From: JABCPE02 sp963516675
GTDB lineage: Bacteria > Bacteroidota > Bacteroidia > Flavobacteriales > Weeksellaceae
DNA: 64,000 bases
Direction: 5' to 3'
Assembly (NCBI GenBank): GCA_963516675.1
Contig: CAUQBH010000001.1
Coordinates: 62,001-126,000 of the forward strand
Position 1 is the first letter of the stretch. Every line of letters begins with the position of its first letter. The notes under the pieces were generated by a model. It was given only the letters and a program-made list of their open reading frames with translations. It searched no databases and was not told where the DNA came from. This document shows positions 1-8,500 of this stretch, in pieces. The translations under genes and the position numbers were made by a program.

Positions 1-859
1 CAGAAGTCAGAACGACTTGTTTCCCATTTTGATGTAAATGATCAAAAATATGGAAGAAAGTATCCTGCGTAGCTTTTTTACCTGAAAGGAACTGAATATC
101 ATCTATAATGAGGACATCCACCATTTGGTAAAAATTAGCAAATTCTGCTCTTTTCTCAGGATTTTTAGTATTCGCTACATTGATAAACTGCTGAATAAAC
201 TTCTCCGATGGGACATAAACCACTATTTTATCTGGGAATTTGTTTTTAACTTCCAGACCTATCCCGTGAGCTATGTGAGTTTTCCCAACTCCCACACCTC
301 CGTAAATAAAAAGCGGGTTAAAAGATGTCTGCCCTGGTCTGTCTGCAATAGCCTTGGCAGCTGTGAAAGCAAACTTATTACTCTCTCCTTCTATGAAATT
401 CTCAAAAGATAATGTAGGATTCAGATTTGATTCTACATTTACTTTTTTAATCCCAGGTATCGCAAAATGATTATTCCCTTTCCCTATGAAAGAAGGAGGC
501 ATTACTTCCTGTTTTTTAGGAGTTTGCAGATTTGTAGCCTTATAGGTTACTTCCTTTTTTTCTTTTTCCTGTCCTTTTTCTGCTACAGCATACCAAAGTT
601 TTATTCCCTTACCAAAATACTTTTTTAGGGCAACAGAAAGCAGAGAAATATAATGTTCCTCTATATATTCTTTGTAGAAGTTGCTAGGAACTCCCAAAGT
701 GAGATTACCATCCACAAAAGATAATGGACGAACTTTATCAAACAACAGCGCAAAAGAATCCTCTAATTTTTTAAGGTCTGACCCTTCCTCCGAAGAGGCA
801 AGATTATCCCGCATAAAAAAGAGACAATTCTCCCACATTGTTTCTAAATTCCTATCCAT
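1..859 (-). CDS. dnaA: DnaA replication initiator (5' part; runs off the left edge)
   Basis: Chromosomal replication initiator; AAA+ ATPase that binds DnaA boxes and opens the origin. The reverse complement from the ATG at 857-859 reads MDRNLETMWENCLFFMRDNL, a DnaA N-terminal domain. Further on is the Walker A segment GGVGVGKTHIAHGIG (about 254-300) and then Walker B LIIDDIQFLSGKKATQD (about 60-115). About 286 codons are present; the rest of the AAA+ domain and the DNA-binding domain IV lie beyond position 1. It is divergent from a thioesterase gene. Function is certain; the gene is incomplete only because the window ends. Confidence 0.97.
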   Translation of the reverse strand, partial: MDRNLETMWENCLFFMRDNLASSEEGSDLKKLEDSFALLFDKVRPLSFVDGNLTLGVPSNFYKEYIEEHYISLLSVALKKYFGKGIKLWYAVAEKGQEKEKKEVTYKATNLQTPKKQEVMPPSFIGKGNNHFAIPGIKKVNVESNLNPTLSFENFIEGESNKFAFTAAKAIADRPGQTSFNPLFIYGGVGVGKTHIAHGIGLEVKNKFPDKIVVYVPSEKFIQQFINVANTKNPEKRAEFANFYQMVDVLIIDDIQFLSGKKATQDTFFHIFDHLHQNGKQVVLTS

Positions 860-964
860 CTATATCTTTGAATTTATGGTTAAAATTAATTTGATTTTTT
901 TAGAAAATTTCTCACCGAAATTGTGTGTCGCAAATATGGAAAATTTAATTTTTAAAAAAAATTT

Positions 965-995
965 TTGCTCTATTGGTTTTTTAAAAATATATTTG
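965..995 (+). promoter_or_regulatory. Promoter of the thioesterase gene (TTG-N20-TATATTTG)
   Basis: TTG at 965-967 (end of a TTTTTG run), exactly 20 bp, then TATATTTG at 988-995. This matches the Bacteroidota primary-sigma consensus TTG/TAnnTTTG. The thioesterase ATG follows 23 bp after the -7 element. Confidence 0.6.
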
Positions 996-1018
996 TATGA
1001 AGTTTAAAATTTTAACAA

Positions 1019-1432
1019 ATGATTAACATAATACACTCATTACGAGTTCGTTACGGAGAAACCGACCCTATGAAATATGTCTACTATGGTAACTATGCTG
1101 AGTATCTGGAAGTTGCCCGAGTTGAACTTTTTCGTGCTATCGGAATTTCATACAATGAGATAGAAAAAAGAGGAATTTGGCTTCCCGTTTCGGAATATAA
1201 AATAAAATATATTCGCCCAGCAAAATACGATGACCTACTCTACATCCACACCAAAATCACAAAAAAACCTACCGCAAAAATAGAATTTCAATACGAGATT
1301 TTCAATTCTGAGGGAGAAAAACTCACCGAAGCCTCTACTATTCTATTTTTCCTCGATGCTCAGACGCAAAAAATCATCCGATGCCCTGATTTTCTAATGG
1401 ATTTAATAGACAAACATTGGGAAGAGGTTTAA
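1019..1432 (+). CDS. Acyl-CoA thioesterase, YbgC/FadM (4-hydroxybenzoyl-CoA thioesterase) family
   Basis: Hydrolyses acyl-CoA thioesters in the cytoplasm. The 137-aa protein is one hotdog domain with the family signature RYGETDPMKYVYYGNYAEYL at residues 11-30; Asp16 is the expected catalytic residue of the YbgC/4HBT group. Length is usual for the family. A promoter with both elements lies upstream, and the gene is divergent from dnaA. Its 3' end overlaps the convergent gene by a few bases. The substrate cannot be read from the sequence. Confidence 0.85.
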   Translation: MINIIHSLRVRYGETDPMKYVYYGNYAEYLEVARVELFRAIGISYNEIEKRGIWLPVSEYKIKYIRPAKYDDLLYIHTKITKKPTAKIEFQYEIFNSEGEKLTEASTILFFLDAQTQKIIRCPDFLMDLIDKHWEEV

Positions 1433-1866
1433 TCTATTCTAAATATTTTATTGATAAAAAACACTGATAAACAACCTATTGCATAGCACAAAATATCTTC
1501 CCACGAGAAATAATTTCCTATTATAATATAGGCTGGGCTTCCCAAAAGGAAGCCTAATTTTTCGGCGATTTTGAAATACTGCAGCATTTCCACAAAAACC
1601 GCAAAAATAAAGACAAAAAATAGTAGTTTGTTTTTATTTCTGTATTCGAAAAACGAGTTTATAAGCGTATAAACCAAAACCACCACCAAAATATCTCCCA
1701 CAAAAGCCCTCACGAAATACCAGTCTTTCAGAATGGTAGCAATGACCACTTCCACACTGAAAATCAGCAAGGAGAGGAGAAAATATTTTAAACTAAATCT
1801 AAATTTCATATCTCGTGCAAAATTAGGGTTCTTTTTGGTTTTATTCTTATTTTTCTTGAATTTCAT
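1429..1866 (-). CDS. Small polytopic membrane protein, DUF2809-like
   Basis: A 145-aa hydrophobic protein with about four membrane spans (for example YFLLSLLIFSVEVVIATIL and LLFFVFIFAVFVEMLQYF). It ends in a short segment containing WEDILCYAIGCL, as expected for DUF2809 membrane proteins; their function is unknown. The first 19 residues are Lys/Asn-rich. The internal Met at 1809 (MKFRFSLKYF) may be the true start. It converges on the thioesterase gene with a 4-bp overlap. Confidence 0.65.
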   Translation of the reverse strand: MKFKKNKNKTKKNPNFARDMKFRFSLKYFLLSLLIFSVEVVIATILKDWYFVRAFVGDILVVVLVYTLINSFFEYRNKNKLLFFVFIFAVFVEMLQYFKIAEKLGFLLGSPAYIIIGNYFSWEDILCYAIGCLSVFFINKIFRID

Positions 1867-1878
1867 TTTTTCAAAAAC

Positions 1879-1892
1879 ATGATAAATATCAT
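1879..1892. promoter_or_regulatory. Palindrome upstream of hmuY, possible Fur-type operator
   Basis: ATGATA-AA-TATCAT, a perfect 6-bp inverted repeat about 40 bp upstream of the hmuY -7 element. Haem operons are normally iron-repressed, and the half-site TGATA recurs in Fur boxes, so an iron-repressor site is a reasonable guess. Only the symmetry and position are seen. Confidence 0.3.
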
Positions 1893-1927
1893 ATTCTTAT
1901 TTTTATTTAGTATAAATAAGATTTATT

Positions 1928-1935
1928 TATCTTTG
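1928..1935 (+). promoter_or_regulatory. -7 element of the hmu operon promoter (TATCTTTG)
   Basis: TATCTTTG matches TAnnTTTG and lies 24 bp before the hmuY ATG. There is no clear TTG at the expected -33 position (it reads TTTA/TTAG), which fits a regulated rather than a strong constitutive promoter. Confidence 0.5.
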
Positions 1936-1959
1936 CAAAAAATTTAAATAAGTTTAGTT

Positions 1960-2586
1960 ATGAAAAAAGTATTTTTAAGTTTGGTATTTGGAGCTTTGAC
2001 ATTGGCTTCTTGTAGTAGAGATGATAACAATGAAGTTACTCCAAATGTAACTGACAATTCAAAAGAAGCGACAATAGATGCCAGCGCCTCTGGAACATGG
2101 AAATATTTCTCTTTTGAAAAAGGGACAGAAGTAACGGTGACTGACCCTAAGAATGATCTTACTTGGGACATCGCTTTCCAAAGATATTATATTAAGACTA
2201 ATAGTGGAGTTTCTGGAAATGGAAATGGAGGAGTATTCAAAACTGATAGTAAAGAGCTTAGCGCACTAAAACAAGCTCCTACTACTGGTTATACAGCTGA
2301 TGATAAAAAGGAAACTGTACAACTTGGCTATCCACCAGTAGATACTGAGTTATCTTACAACAGCATTATCTCTGGAGGAATGAAGAGTGTAAATGGGTAT
2401 GTAGCTTATGATCCTGCATTAGCTGCACAAGGTAAGTCTCCATACACAGTTAACAAATGGGTATATGTAGTAAAAACAGCTAAAGGAGAATATGTAAAAC
2501 TCCAAGTTGTTGATTATCTTGATGCAAAAAATAAAGGAGGACATCCTAAATTCAAGTATGTGCTTAGTTCAGATGGGAAGTTCTAA
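1960..2586 (+). CDS. hmuY: HmuY-family haem-binding lipoprotein
   Basis: Surface lipoprotein that captures haem and passes it to the HmuR receptor. The 208-aa protein starts with a lipoprotein signal peptide ending LTLASC, Cys18 being the lipidated residue. The rest matches the HmuY fold: the GTWKYFSFEKGTEVTVTD opening strand, then the LTWDIAFQRYYIKTNSG signature. First gene of the operon hmuY-hmuR-methyltransferase-hmuS. A hairpin between hmuY and hmuR suggests that hmuY is made in excess. The haem ligands vary within the family and I cannot assign them here. Confidence 0.85.
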   Translation: MKKVFLSLVFGALTLASCSRDDNNEVTPNVTDNSKEATIDASASGTWKYFSFEKGTEVTVTDPKNDLTWDIAFQRYYIKTNSGVSGNGNGGVFKTDSKELSALKQAPTTGYTADDKKETVQLGYPPVDTELSYNSIISGGMKSVNGYVAYDPALAAQGKSPYTVNKWVYVVKTAKGEYVKLQVVDYLDAKNKGGHPKFKYVLSSDGKF

Positions 2587-2633
2587 TCATGCTTTATAGT
2601 GTTTTCCAATACTCTAAATAAAATTATGAATAG

Positions 2634-2670
2634 GATTGCCATATAGTTTTGTGGCAATCTTATTTTTATT
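2634..2670 (+). terminator. Hairpin plus T-rich tract between hmuY and hmuR (attenuator)
   Basis: GATTGCCA (2634-2641) pairs with TGGCAATC (2652-2659) around a 10-nt loop and is followed by TTATTTTTATT. It lies inside the operon, 17 bp before the hmuR start, so it probably stops part of the transcripts after hmuY rather than ending the operon. Confidence 0.55.
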
Positions 2671-2686
2671 AAAACAAAAAAATAAT

Positions 2687-4660
2687 ATGTTAAGAAAAAT
2701 TTTTTTCCTTACACTTATTACCAACATTCCTCTGTATGGGCAGCAGGAGAAAAAAAAGGTTGACAAAAAAGAAACAGAAATCAAAGAAGTAATTGTCACC
2801 GCTACCAAAACAAAGAAAAACCTAAAAAATGTCCCTATCACTGTACAAGTGATCACCTCTGAAGATATTAAAAAATCTCAGTCCACCGATTTCAAAACAT
2901 TCTTGGAAAACGAATTTTCAGGCATCAATTTCACATACAATGGCGGAAGTCCTAATATCAACATGATGGGATTCGGCGGGAAATATGTTCTTTTTCTGAT
3001 GAACGGCGAAAGAATGGCAGGCGAAACCTTTGATAACATAGACTACGAAAGGATAGATATAGACAACATCGAACGGATAGAAATCATAAAAGGAGCTTCC
3101 TCCTCGCTCTATGGCTCTAATGCCATCGGTGGAGTGATCAACATCATCACCAAAGACTCTAAAAGTCCGCTGGACATCAATGCTGGCTACCTCTACGACA
3201 GCAGCAGAGACCACAAGGCAAATCTTTCCATAGGAACGAAACAAAAATGGGGAAGCCTCAGCCTTGCTTCTTTCTACAAAATGAGGACTCCATACATCAT
3301 CAAGGATAGAGTCCCGACTTTAGAAAAGCAAACAGACCCTTTTGGAAATGAAATAATTACAGAAAAATACAACGAACTCAATGTCGCTGGATTTATCAAC
3401 TATGGCTTTAATCCTAAATTGACATTCAATCTAAGCCCTAAAATCGACATCGCCCTCACACCAGGATTTTATTTCAGTGAGAGAAATGGTGGTGACCCTT
3501 CAAGCCAAAAGGTAAGAGACCATTATTACAATTATAACATTGGGCTAAAAACCAACTTTAAATTCAATGAAAATCAAAATCTAAGCATCTCTGGGGCATT
3601 TGACAGGTATGACAAATTTAAATATTACAAACTGCTCAAAGAAGACGAAAAAGTCTACGAAAATGAAATATGGAGAACCAGCTCCCAATACAATCAGAAT
3701 TTGTTTAAAAAACATACCCTTGTAGCTGGCGGCGAGGTGCTTTCGGAAAAACTACTGAGTTTCATGTTCAAAAACGAAAACACAGGAGGCAGGGAAAACG
3801 CCCAGACTTACTCCGCATTCACACAGCAGGACTGGGTGATAAATCCAGCTGTGACGCTCGTTACAGGCGCCAGAATGGACTATCACTCTATTTTTAAACA
3901 ATATTTCACTTTCCGCCTGGCGGGAATGTATAGATTTGATGAAACGATGACCATCCGTGCTGGATATTCAGGAGGATTTCGTTCGCCCACACTTAAAGAA
4001 CTCTATACCAACTGGTTCCACCCTTGGGGAGGAGGATTTCAGCTTATGGGAAACAAAAATTTAAGACCAGAAACAAGCGATAATTTCAATATTTCCATTG
4101 ATTTTAACTTTAAAAAACTAAACCTGACTTTCATTACTCAATATTCAAAAATAAAGGATAAAATTAACCTGAGAGGAAACATCGGAGACACCCTTCGCCA
4201 TGTTAATTTCCATGGAAATACAGATGTGCTAAGTTCCGAAGTATCAGCAATATACAAACTGAACAAAAACTTCCATTTCAAAGGTTCTTATTCCTACTAC
4301 AACATCGGAAAAAGAAGATCCGAAAACCGCCCGCACACGCTGACTTTCAAGGCGGAATACATTCCTTCGGCTAAATACTACATTCCGAGCATCATCATCA
4401 GCGGAAAATACCTCAGCCAAACTAAAATATATGATGATGACAACAGCTCTTTCGTCAGCTATGCGCCCTACTCTATCTGGCGGCTGCAGCTGGCTTTAAA
4501 GCTTCCGATGGGCTTTACTCTGACGGGTGGAATTAATAATATTTTCGACTACACTGCGGACAAAGTAGGCTTCTACTCCACCGTGGATATCGGAAGGACA
4601 TTTTATTTAGGCTTAAAATGGAATTTCAATAAAAAAGTTCAAGATACGGACGATAACTAA
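2687..4660 (+). CDS. hmuR: HmuR-like TonB-dependent outer-membrane haem receptor
   Basis: Imports haem across the outer membrane using TonB energy. The ATG at 2687 is preferred because it starts a signal peptide (MLRKIFFLTLITNIPLYGQ); the frame is open upstream only with a TTG at 2636. An N-terminal plug carries IKEVIVTATKTKK (TonB-box region) and IEIIKGASSSLYGSNAIGG, followed by a 22-strand-type barrel. Haem-receptor landmarks are visible: FRSPTLKELY (FRAP-box equivalent), a His in WFHPW, and GNKNLRPE (NPNL-box equivalent). About 657 aa, typical of HmuR/HemR. It follows hmuY and precedes a methyltransferase and hmuS. Confidence 0.88.
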   Translation: MLRKIFFLTLITNIPLYGQQEKKKVDKKETEIKEVIVTATKTKKNLKNVPITVQVITSEDIKKSQSTDFKTFLENEFSGINFTYNGGSPNINMMGFGGKYVLFLMNGERMAGETFDNIDYERIDIDNIERIEIIKGASSSLYGSNAIGGVINIITKDSKSPLDINAGYLYDSSRDHKANLSIGTKQKWGSLSLASFYKMRTPYIIKDRVPTLEKQTDPFGNEIITEKYNELNVAGFINYGFNPKLTFNLSPKIDIALTPGFYFSERNGGDPSSQKVRDHYYNYNIGLKTNFKFNENQNLSISGAFDRYDKFKYYKLLKEDEKVYENEIWRTSSQYNQNLFKKHTLVAGGEVLSEKLLSFMFKNENTGGRENAQTYSAFTQQDWVINPAVTLVTGARMDYHSIFKQYFTFRLAGMYRFDETMTIRAGYSGGFRSPTLKELYTNWFHPWGGGFQLMGNKNLRPETSDNFNISIDFNFKKLNLTFITQYSKIKDKINLRGNIGDTLRHVNFHGNTDVLSSEVSAIYKLNKNFHFKGSYSYYNIGKRRSENRPHTLTFKAEYIPSAKYYIPSIIISGKYLSQTKIYDDDNSSFVSYAPYSIWRLQLALKLPMGFTLTGGINNIFDYTADKVGFYSTVDIGRTFYLGLKWNFNKKVQDTDDN

Positions 4661-4690
4661 ATCATTTTCAACACCATAAAGATTCCAAAA

Positions 4691-5536
4691 ATGGAAAATA
4701 AATTTTCGACCAATCGGTTACAAGATGTTCCAGAAACCATGCTCATCACTCTTTGGGCAAAGGCTGAAGAAACACGGAAAAAACCTTCCAATGCTCTGCT
4801 TTATGATGAAAAAGCTTTAGAAATCATCAATAAAATTGATTACGATTTTTCTAAATTTAAAAATGCTAAATTTTCTCAGGCAGGAGTCTGCATCAGAGCA
4901 AATTTAATAGATAAAGAAGCCAAAAAATTTGTCCAAAAACACCCTGATGCAGTAGTGGTGCAGATAGGCTCAGGGTTAGATGCTCGTTATCAGCGCATTG
5001 GTACGCCTAAAATCACCCATTGGTACGACCTTGATTTACCAGAAGTAATTGAACTTCGTCGACATTTATTCACTGAAAATGAGACAAATACATTTATTTC
5101 GTTATCTTTATTTGATTACAAATGGATAGAAATAGTAAAAGCTCACAAAAAGCCCGTTTTACTCATAATAGAAGGTGTTCTGATGTATTTTGACCCAAAA
5201 GATGTTCAGAACTTTTTTGATTCTTTGTGCGCTAATTTTGAAGAGGTTTCCGTAGTGTTTGATATGCTGGCTTTTTCCTTGGTTGGAAATTCGAAAAAGC
5301 ATGATTCATTAGGAACAATGAAAGGAAAAACACGCCCAGAATTCAAATGGTCTCTTCTAAACTCCAAAGAAATGGAGACTTGGAATTCCAAAATACACAT
5401 TGAAAATGAATACTTTATGAGTGATTATAACAAGGGCAGATATCCTTTCCTTTTTAGAATCCTTTATAAGTTTTCATATTTTTACAAAAGATTTAATCAA
5501 AGAGTTATAACACTGAAAATCAACGATAAAAGTTAA
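4691..5536 (+). CDS. Class I SAM-dependent methyltransferase, leucine-carboxyl-methyltransferase/TcmP-like
   Basis: 281-aa cytoplasmic protein (no signal peptide or membrane span). The layout is that of the PPM1/LCMT/TcmP family: an N-terminal RxxDxxxxI-like entry, the SAM-binding segment VVVQIGSGLDARYQR near residues 94-108, the acidic WYDLDLPEVIELRR, and LLIIEGVLMYFDPKDVQNFF. Members methylate carboxyl groups. It sits 30 bp after hmuR and 6 bp before hmuS, so it is very likely co-transcribed with the haem genes. A role in modifying a porphyrin carboxylate is inference; a separate role is also possible. Confidence 0.75.
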   Translation: MENKFSTNRLQDVPETMLITLWAKAEETRKKPSNALLYDEKALEIINKIDYDFSKFKNAKFSQAGVCIRANLIDKEAKKFVQKHPDAVVVQIGSGLDARYQRIGTPKITHWYDLDLPEVIELRRHLFTENETNTFISLSLFDYKWIEIVKAHKKPVLLIIEGVLMYFDPKDVQNFFDSLCANFEEVSVVFDMLAFSLVGNSKKHDSLGTMKGKTRPEFKWSLLNSKEMETWNSKIHIENEYFMSDYNKGRYPFLFRILYKFSYFYKRFNQRVITLKINDKS

Positions 5537-5542
5537 ATAATT

Positions 5543-8500
5543 ATGAAAAATAAAAAAAGAATTTTATCCATTATATTAGGACTTCTTGCCGTTTCTTTGG
5601 GATATTTCGCATGGAGCAAATGGGCTTCTGCTACCCGCATAGCATTGGTAAATTTCCCAAATTACCAAGTGTCCAATATGGCACTGTCCAATGAAGACAG
5701 CTTTATCAAATTCGAAGATGTGCCACTAGACCAGCTCGATAAATTGAAAAATTACGATTTCATTCTGGCTTGGGGAATGGGCATTAAAATAGATGAAAAT
5801 CAGCGAAATACCATTATAAAAACCGCTGAAAAAGTCCCTACACATTTCGTATCTGTGACCTCTCCTGAAAATGACATCAGCAGTCTGAGCGAATCTCAAT
5901 CAGAAAAAGTAGACAGCTATCTTTCTAGCGGAAACAAGAAAAATTTCCAAAGCTTTGCGAGATATGTCCGAAAATACATCGATGGCAAAAAATTCTTTGC
6001 TGAAGAACCTGAAAAAGTCGCAGAGAAAAAAGAAGATGTTTTCTTCCATATCGATGAAAAAGTGGCATTTTCTGATATAAAAGCCTATGAAGATTATCTC
6101 AAAAAAAATAATCTTTACCAAGAAGGAAAACCAAAAATCGCCATAGTTTCTGGTATCCACGACCCTTTTTCTGGGAACAAAGCACACATAGACAGCATCA
6201 TCGTTTCTCTTCAGAAATCAGGGCTAAATGTCTATCCTTTCGCTTCTTTCGGTAAGAGAGTAGAATTTTTGGAGCAAATCAATCCTGATGCCGTGATTTA
6301 TTTCCCACATGGAAGACTACAGATGACCAATCCTGAACAGACCGTAGATTGGCTAAAAGAAAAAAACATCCCGATTTTCACGCCTATTTCCGTTATTCAG
6401 CTGGAAGAAGACTGGCTAAAAGACCCTATGGGAATGTTTGGCGGATTTATGGGGCAGACCATCGTAATGCCAGAGCTGGACGGCGCGGTGTATCCCTATG
6501 TCCTTATCGCTCAGGAGAAAAGAAACGATGGAATGGTCGTTTTCAAAACAATTCCTGACCGATTGAAAAAATTCACTCAGATTGTTAATAATTTCATTAA
6601 CCTGAAAAAGAAAAATAATCAGGACAAGAAAGTTGCCATTTATTACTTCAAAGGACAAGGGCAAAACTCTCTCGTTGCGCAGGGATTAGAGACTAGTTCT
6701 TCGCTGTATAATTTCCTGAAAAGAATGAAATCCGAAGGATACAATGTAGATGGTCTTCCTGAAAACGAGGCTGATTTTCAGAAACTCATCAACACACAGG
6801 GAAATGTCTATAACCGCAATGCAATGGGCAGTTTTGATAATTTTATCCAAAATGGAAAACCCGCTCTCATAAACGATGCAGAATACACCGACTGGCTCAA
6901 AAATTCCGTGCAAACCCAAATGTATGAAGAAGTAATGAAGCATAATGGAGCCGCTTCTGAAGGTTTCATGGGAACTAAAAAAGATGGAAAAGGATATTTA
7001 GCGATTTCCAGAATAGTTTTCGGAAATGTGGCTATTCTTCCTCAGCCGCCTGCTGCACTGAGCACAGATGATGAATTTAAAGTAAATCACGGCGTAAAAG
7101 AAATCCCTCCACATGCCTACATTGGGGCTTATCTTTGGGTTCAAAAAGGCTTCAAGGCGGATGCTATGATTCATTTCGGAACACATGGAAGTTTAGAATT
7201 TACACCCAATAAACAAGTGGCTCTTTCCAGCGATGACTGGGGCGATATTCTGGTGGGCGCTGTTCCTCATTTCTACTACTATACGATAGGAAATATCGGG
7301 GAAAGTATCATCGCAAAACGCCGTACTTATGCGACTTTAATCTCATATCTGACGCCAGCATTTATGGAAAGCGAGGCTCGTACTATATTCAATGAACTTT
7401 TGGATAAAATCAATTATTACTACAAAACACAAGACGAAGCCCACAAGAAAGACATTTCTCTTCAAATAAAGAAAATCGCCGTTAAAATGGGCTTACACAG
7501 GGATTTGCGATTGGACAGCATCACTTCCAAACCTTATTCCGAGGAGGAAATAGACAAACTGGAAAACTTCGCGGAGGAAATCGCTACGGAAAAAATCAAT
7601 GGAGAATTTTACACCATGGGAGTTCCTTACAGCTCGGATAAAATCAGCTCCACCGTTCTAGCGATGAGTACCGACCCACTAGCGTATAGTTTGGCCGCTT
7701 TGGATAAAATTTCAGGAAAAGTGACCGACCAGCAGCTGAAAAGAAAGACTTTCTTTACTGAGAATTACCTTACTCCTGCTAAAAATATCGTTTTACAAAT
7801 CCTTAATGGAAAAGCTGTAAACCCTGATTTTATCGCGGCAACGGCAAAAATCTCAGTATCAGAAATCGAAAAAGCCAAAGAACTCCTCACGCCGCAGCGA
7901 GAAATGCCTTACTTCGTGAAAAAAGCAATGGAGAAGAAAATGAAATCCAAAAATGGCGAACTTACCGAAGTAGAGAAACAACTAAAAGCAGGTAAAATCC
8001 CTGAAGGAATGCCCGAGTTCGTTGCTAAAAAGCTGATGGAAAAAGTAAAACGAGGAGAAAGACTTGGCGAAAGACCAAGTTTCGGCGGAGGAAAACTAAA
8101 AGTCTCCACGCCTAAGGCAGGACAAAAACCTGAAACCAACCAAATCCCAAAAGAGCAGAAAGAAAGAGCGATGGCGATTTTGGATATAGAGCAGACTATC
8201 AATAATGTTGTTTTCTACAAAGAAAGCCTACTGAAAAGCCCTGAAATAGAGCTAAAATCTTTCTTCAATGCTCTAAATGGCGGTTATGTAGCGCCTTCCT
8301 CTGGCGGTGATGCCGTTGCCAACCCAAGAGCCGTACCTACGGGAAGAAATCTCTATGCCGTGAATGCAGAAATGACACCTTCCGAAATGGCTTGGGAAAG
8401 AGGTGTGAAACTTGCCCAAAATACGATAGAAGAATACAGAAAAAACCACAAAGGCGAGTATCCTAAAAAGATAGCCTACACTTTCTGGAGTAGTGAGTTC

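Noticed and set aside
6349..6558. Plus-strand 69-codon frame inside hmuS, and many other antisense or alternative frames in large genes
   Set aside because: They shadow well-supported genes, show no family features and have no promoter or start context.
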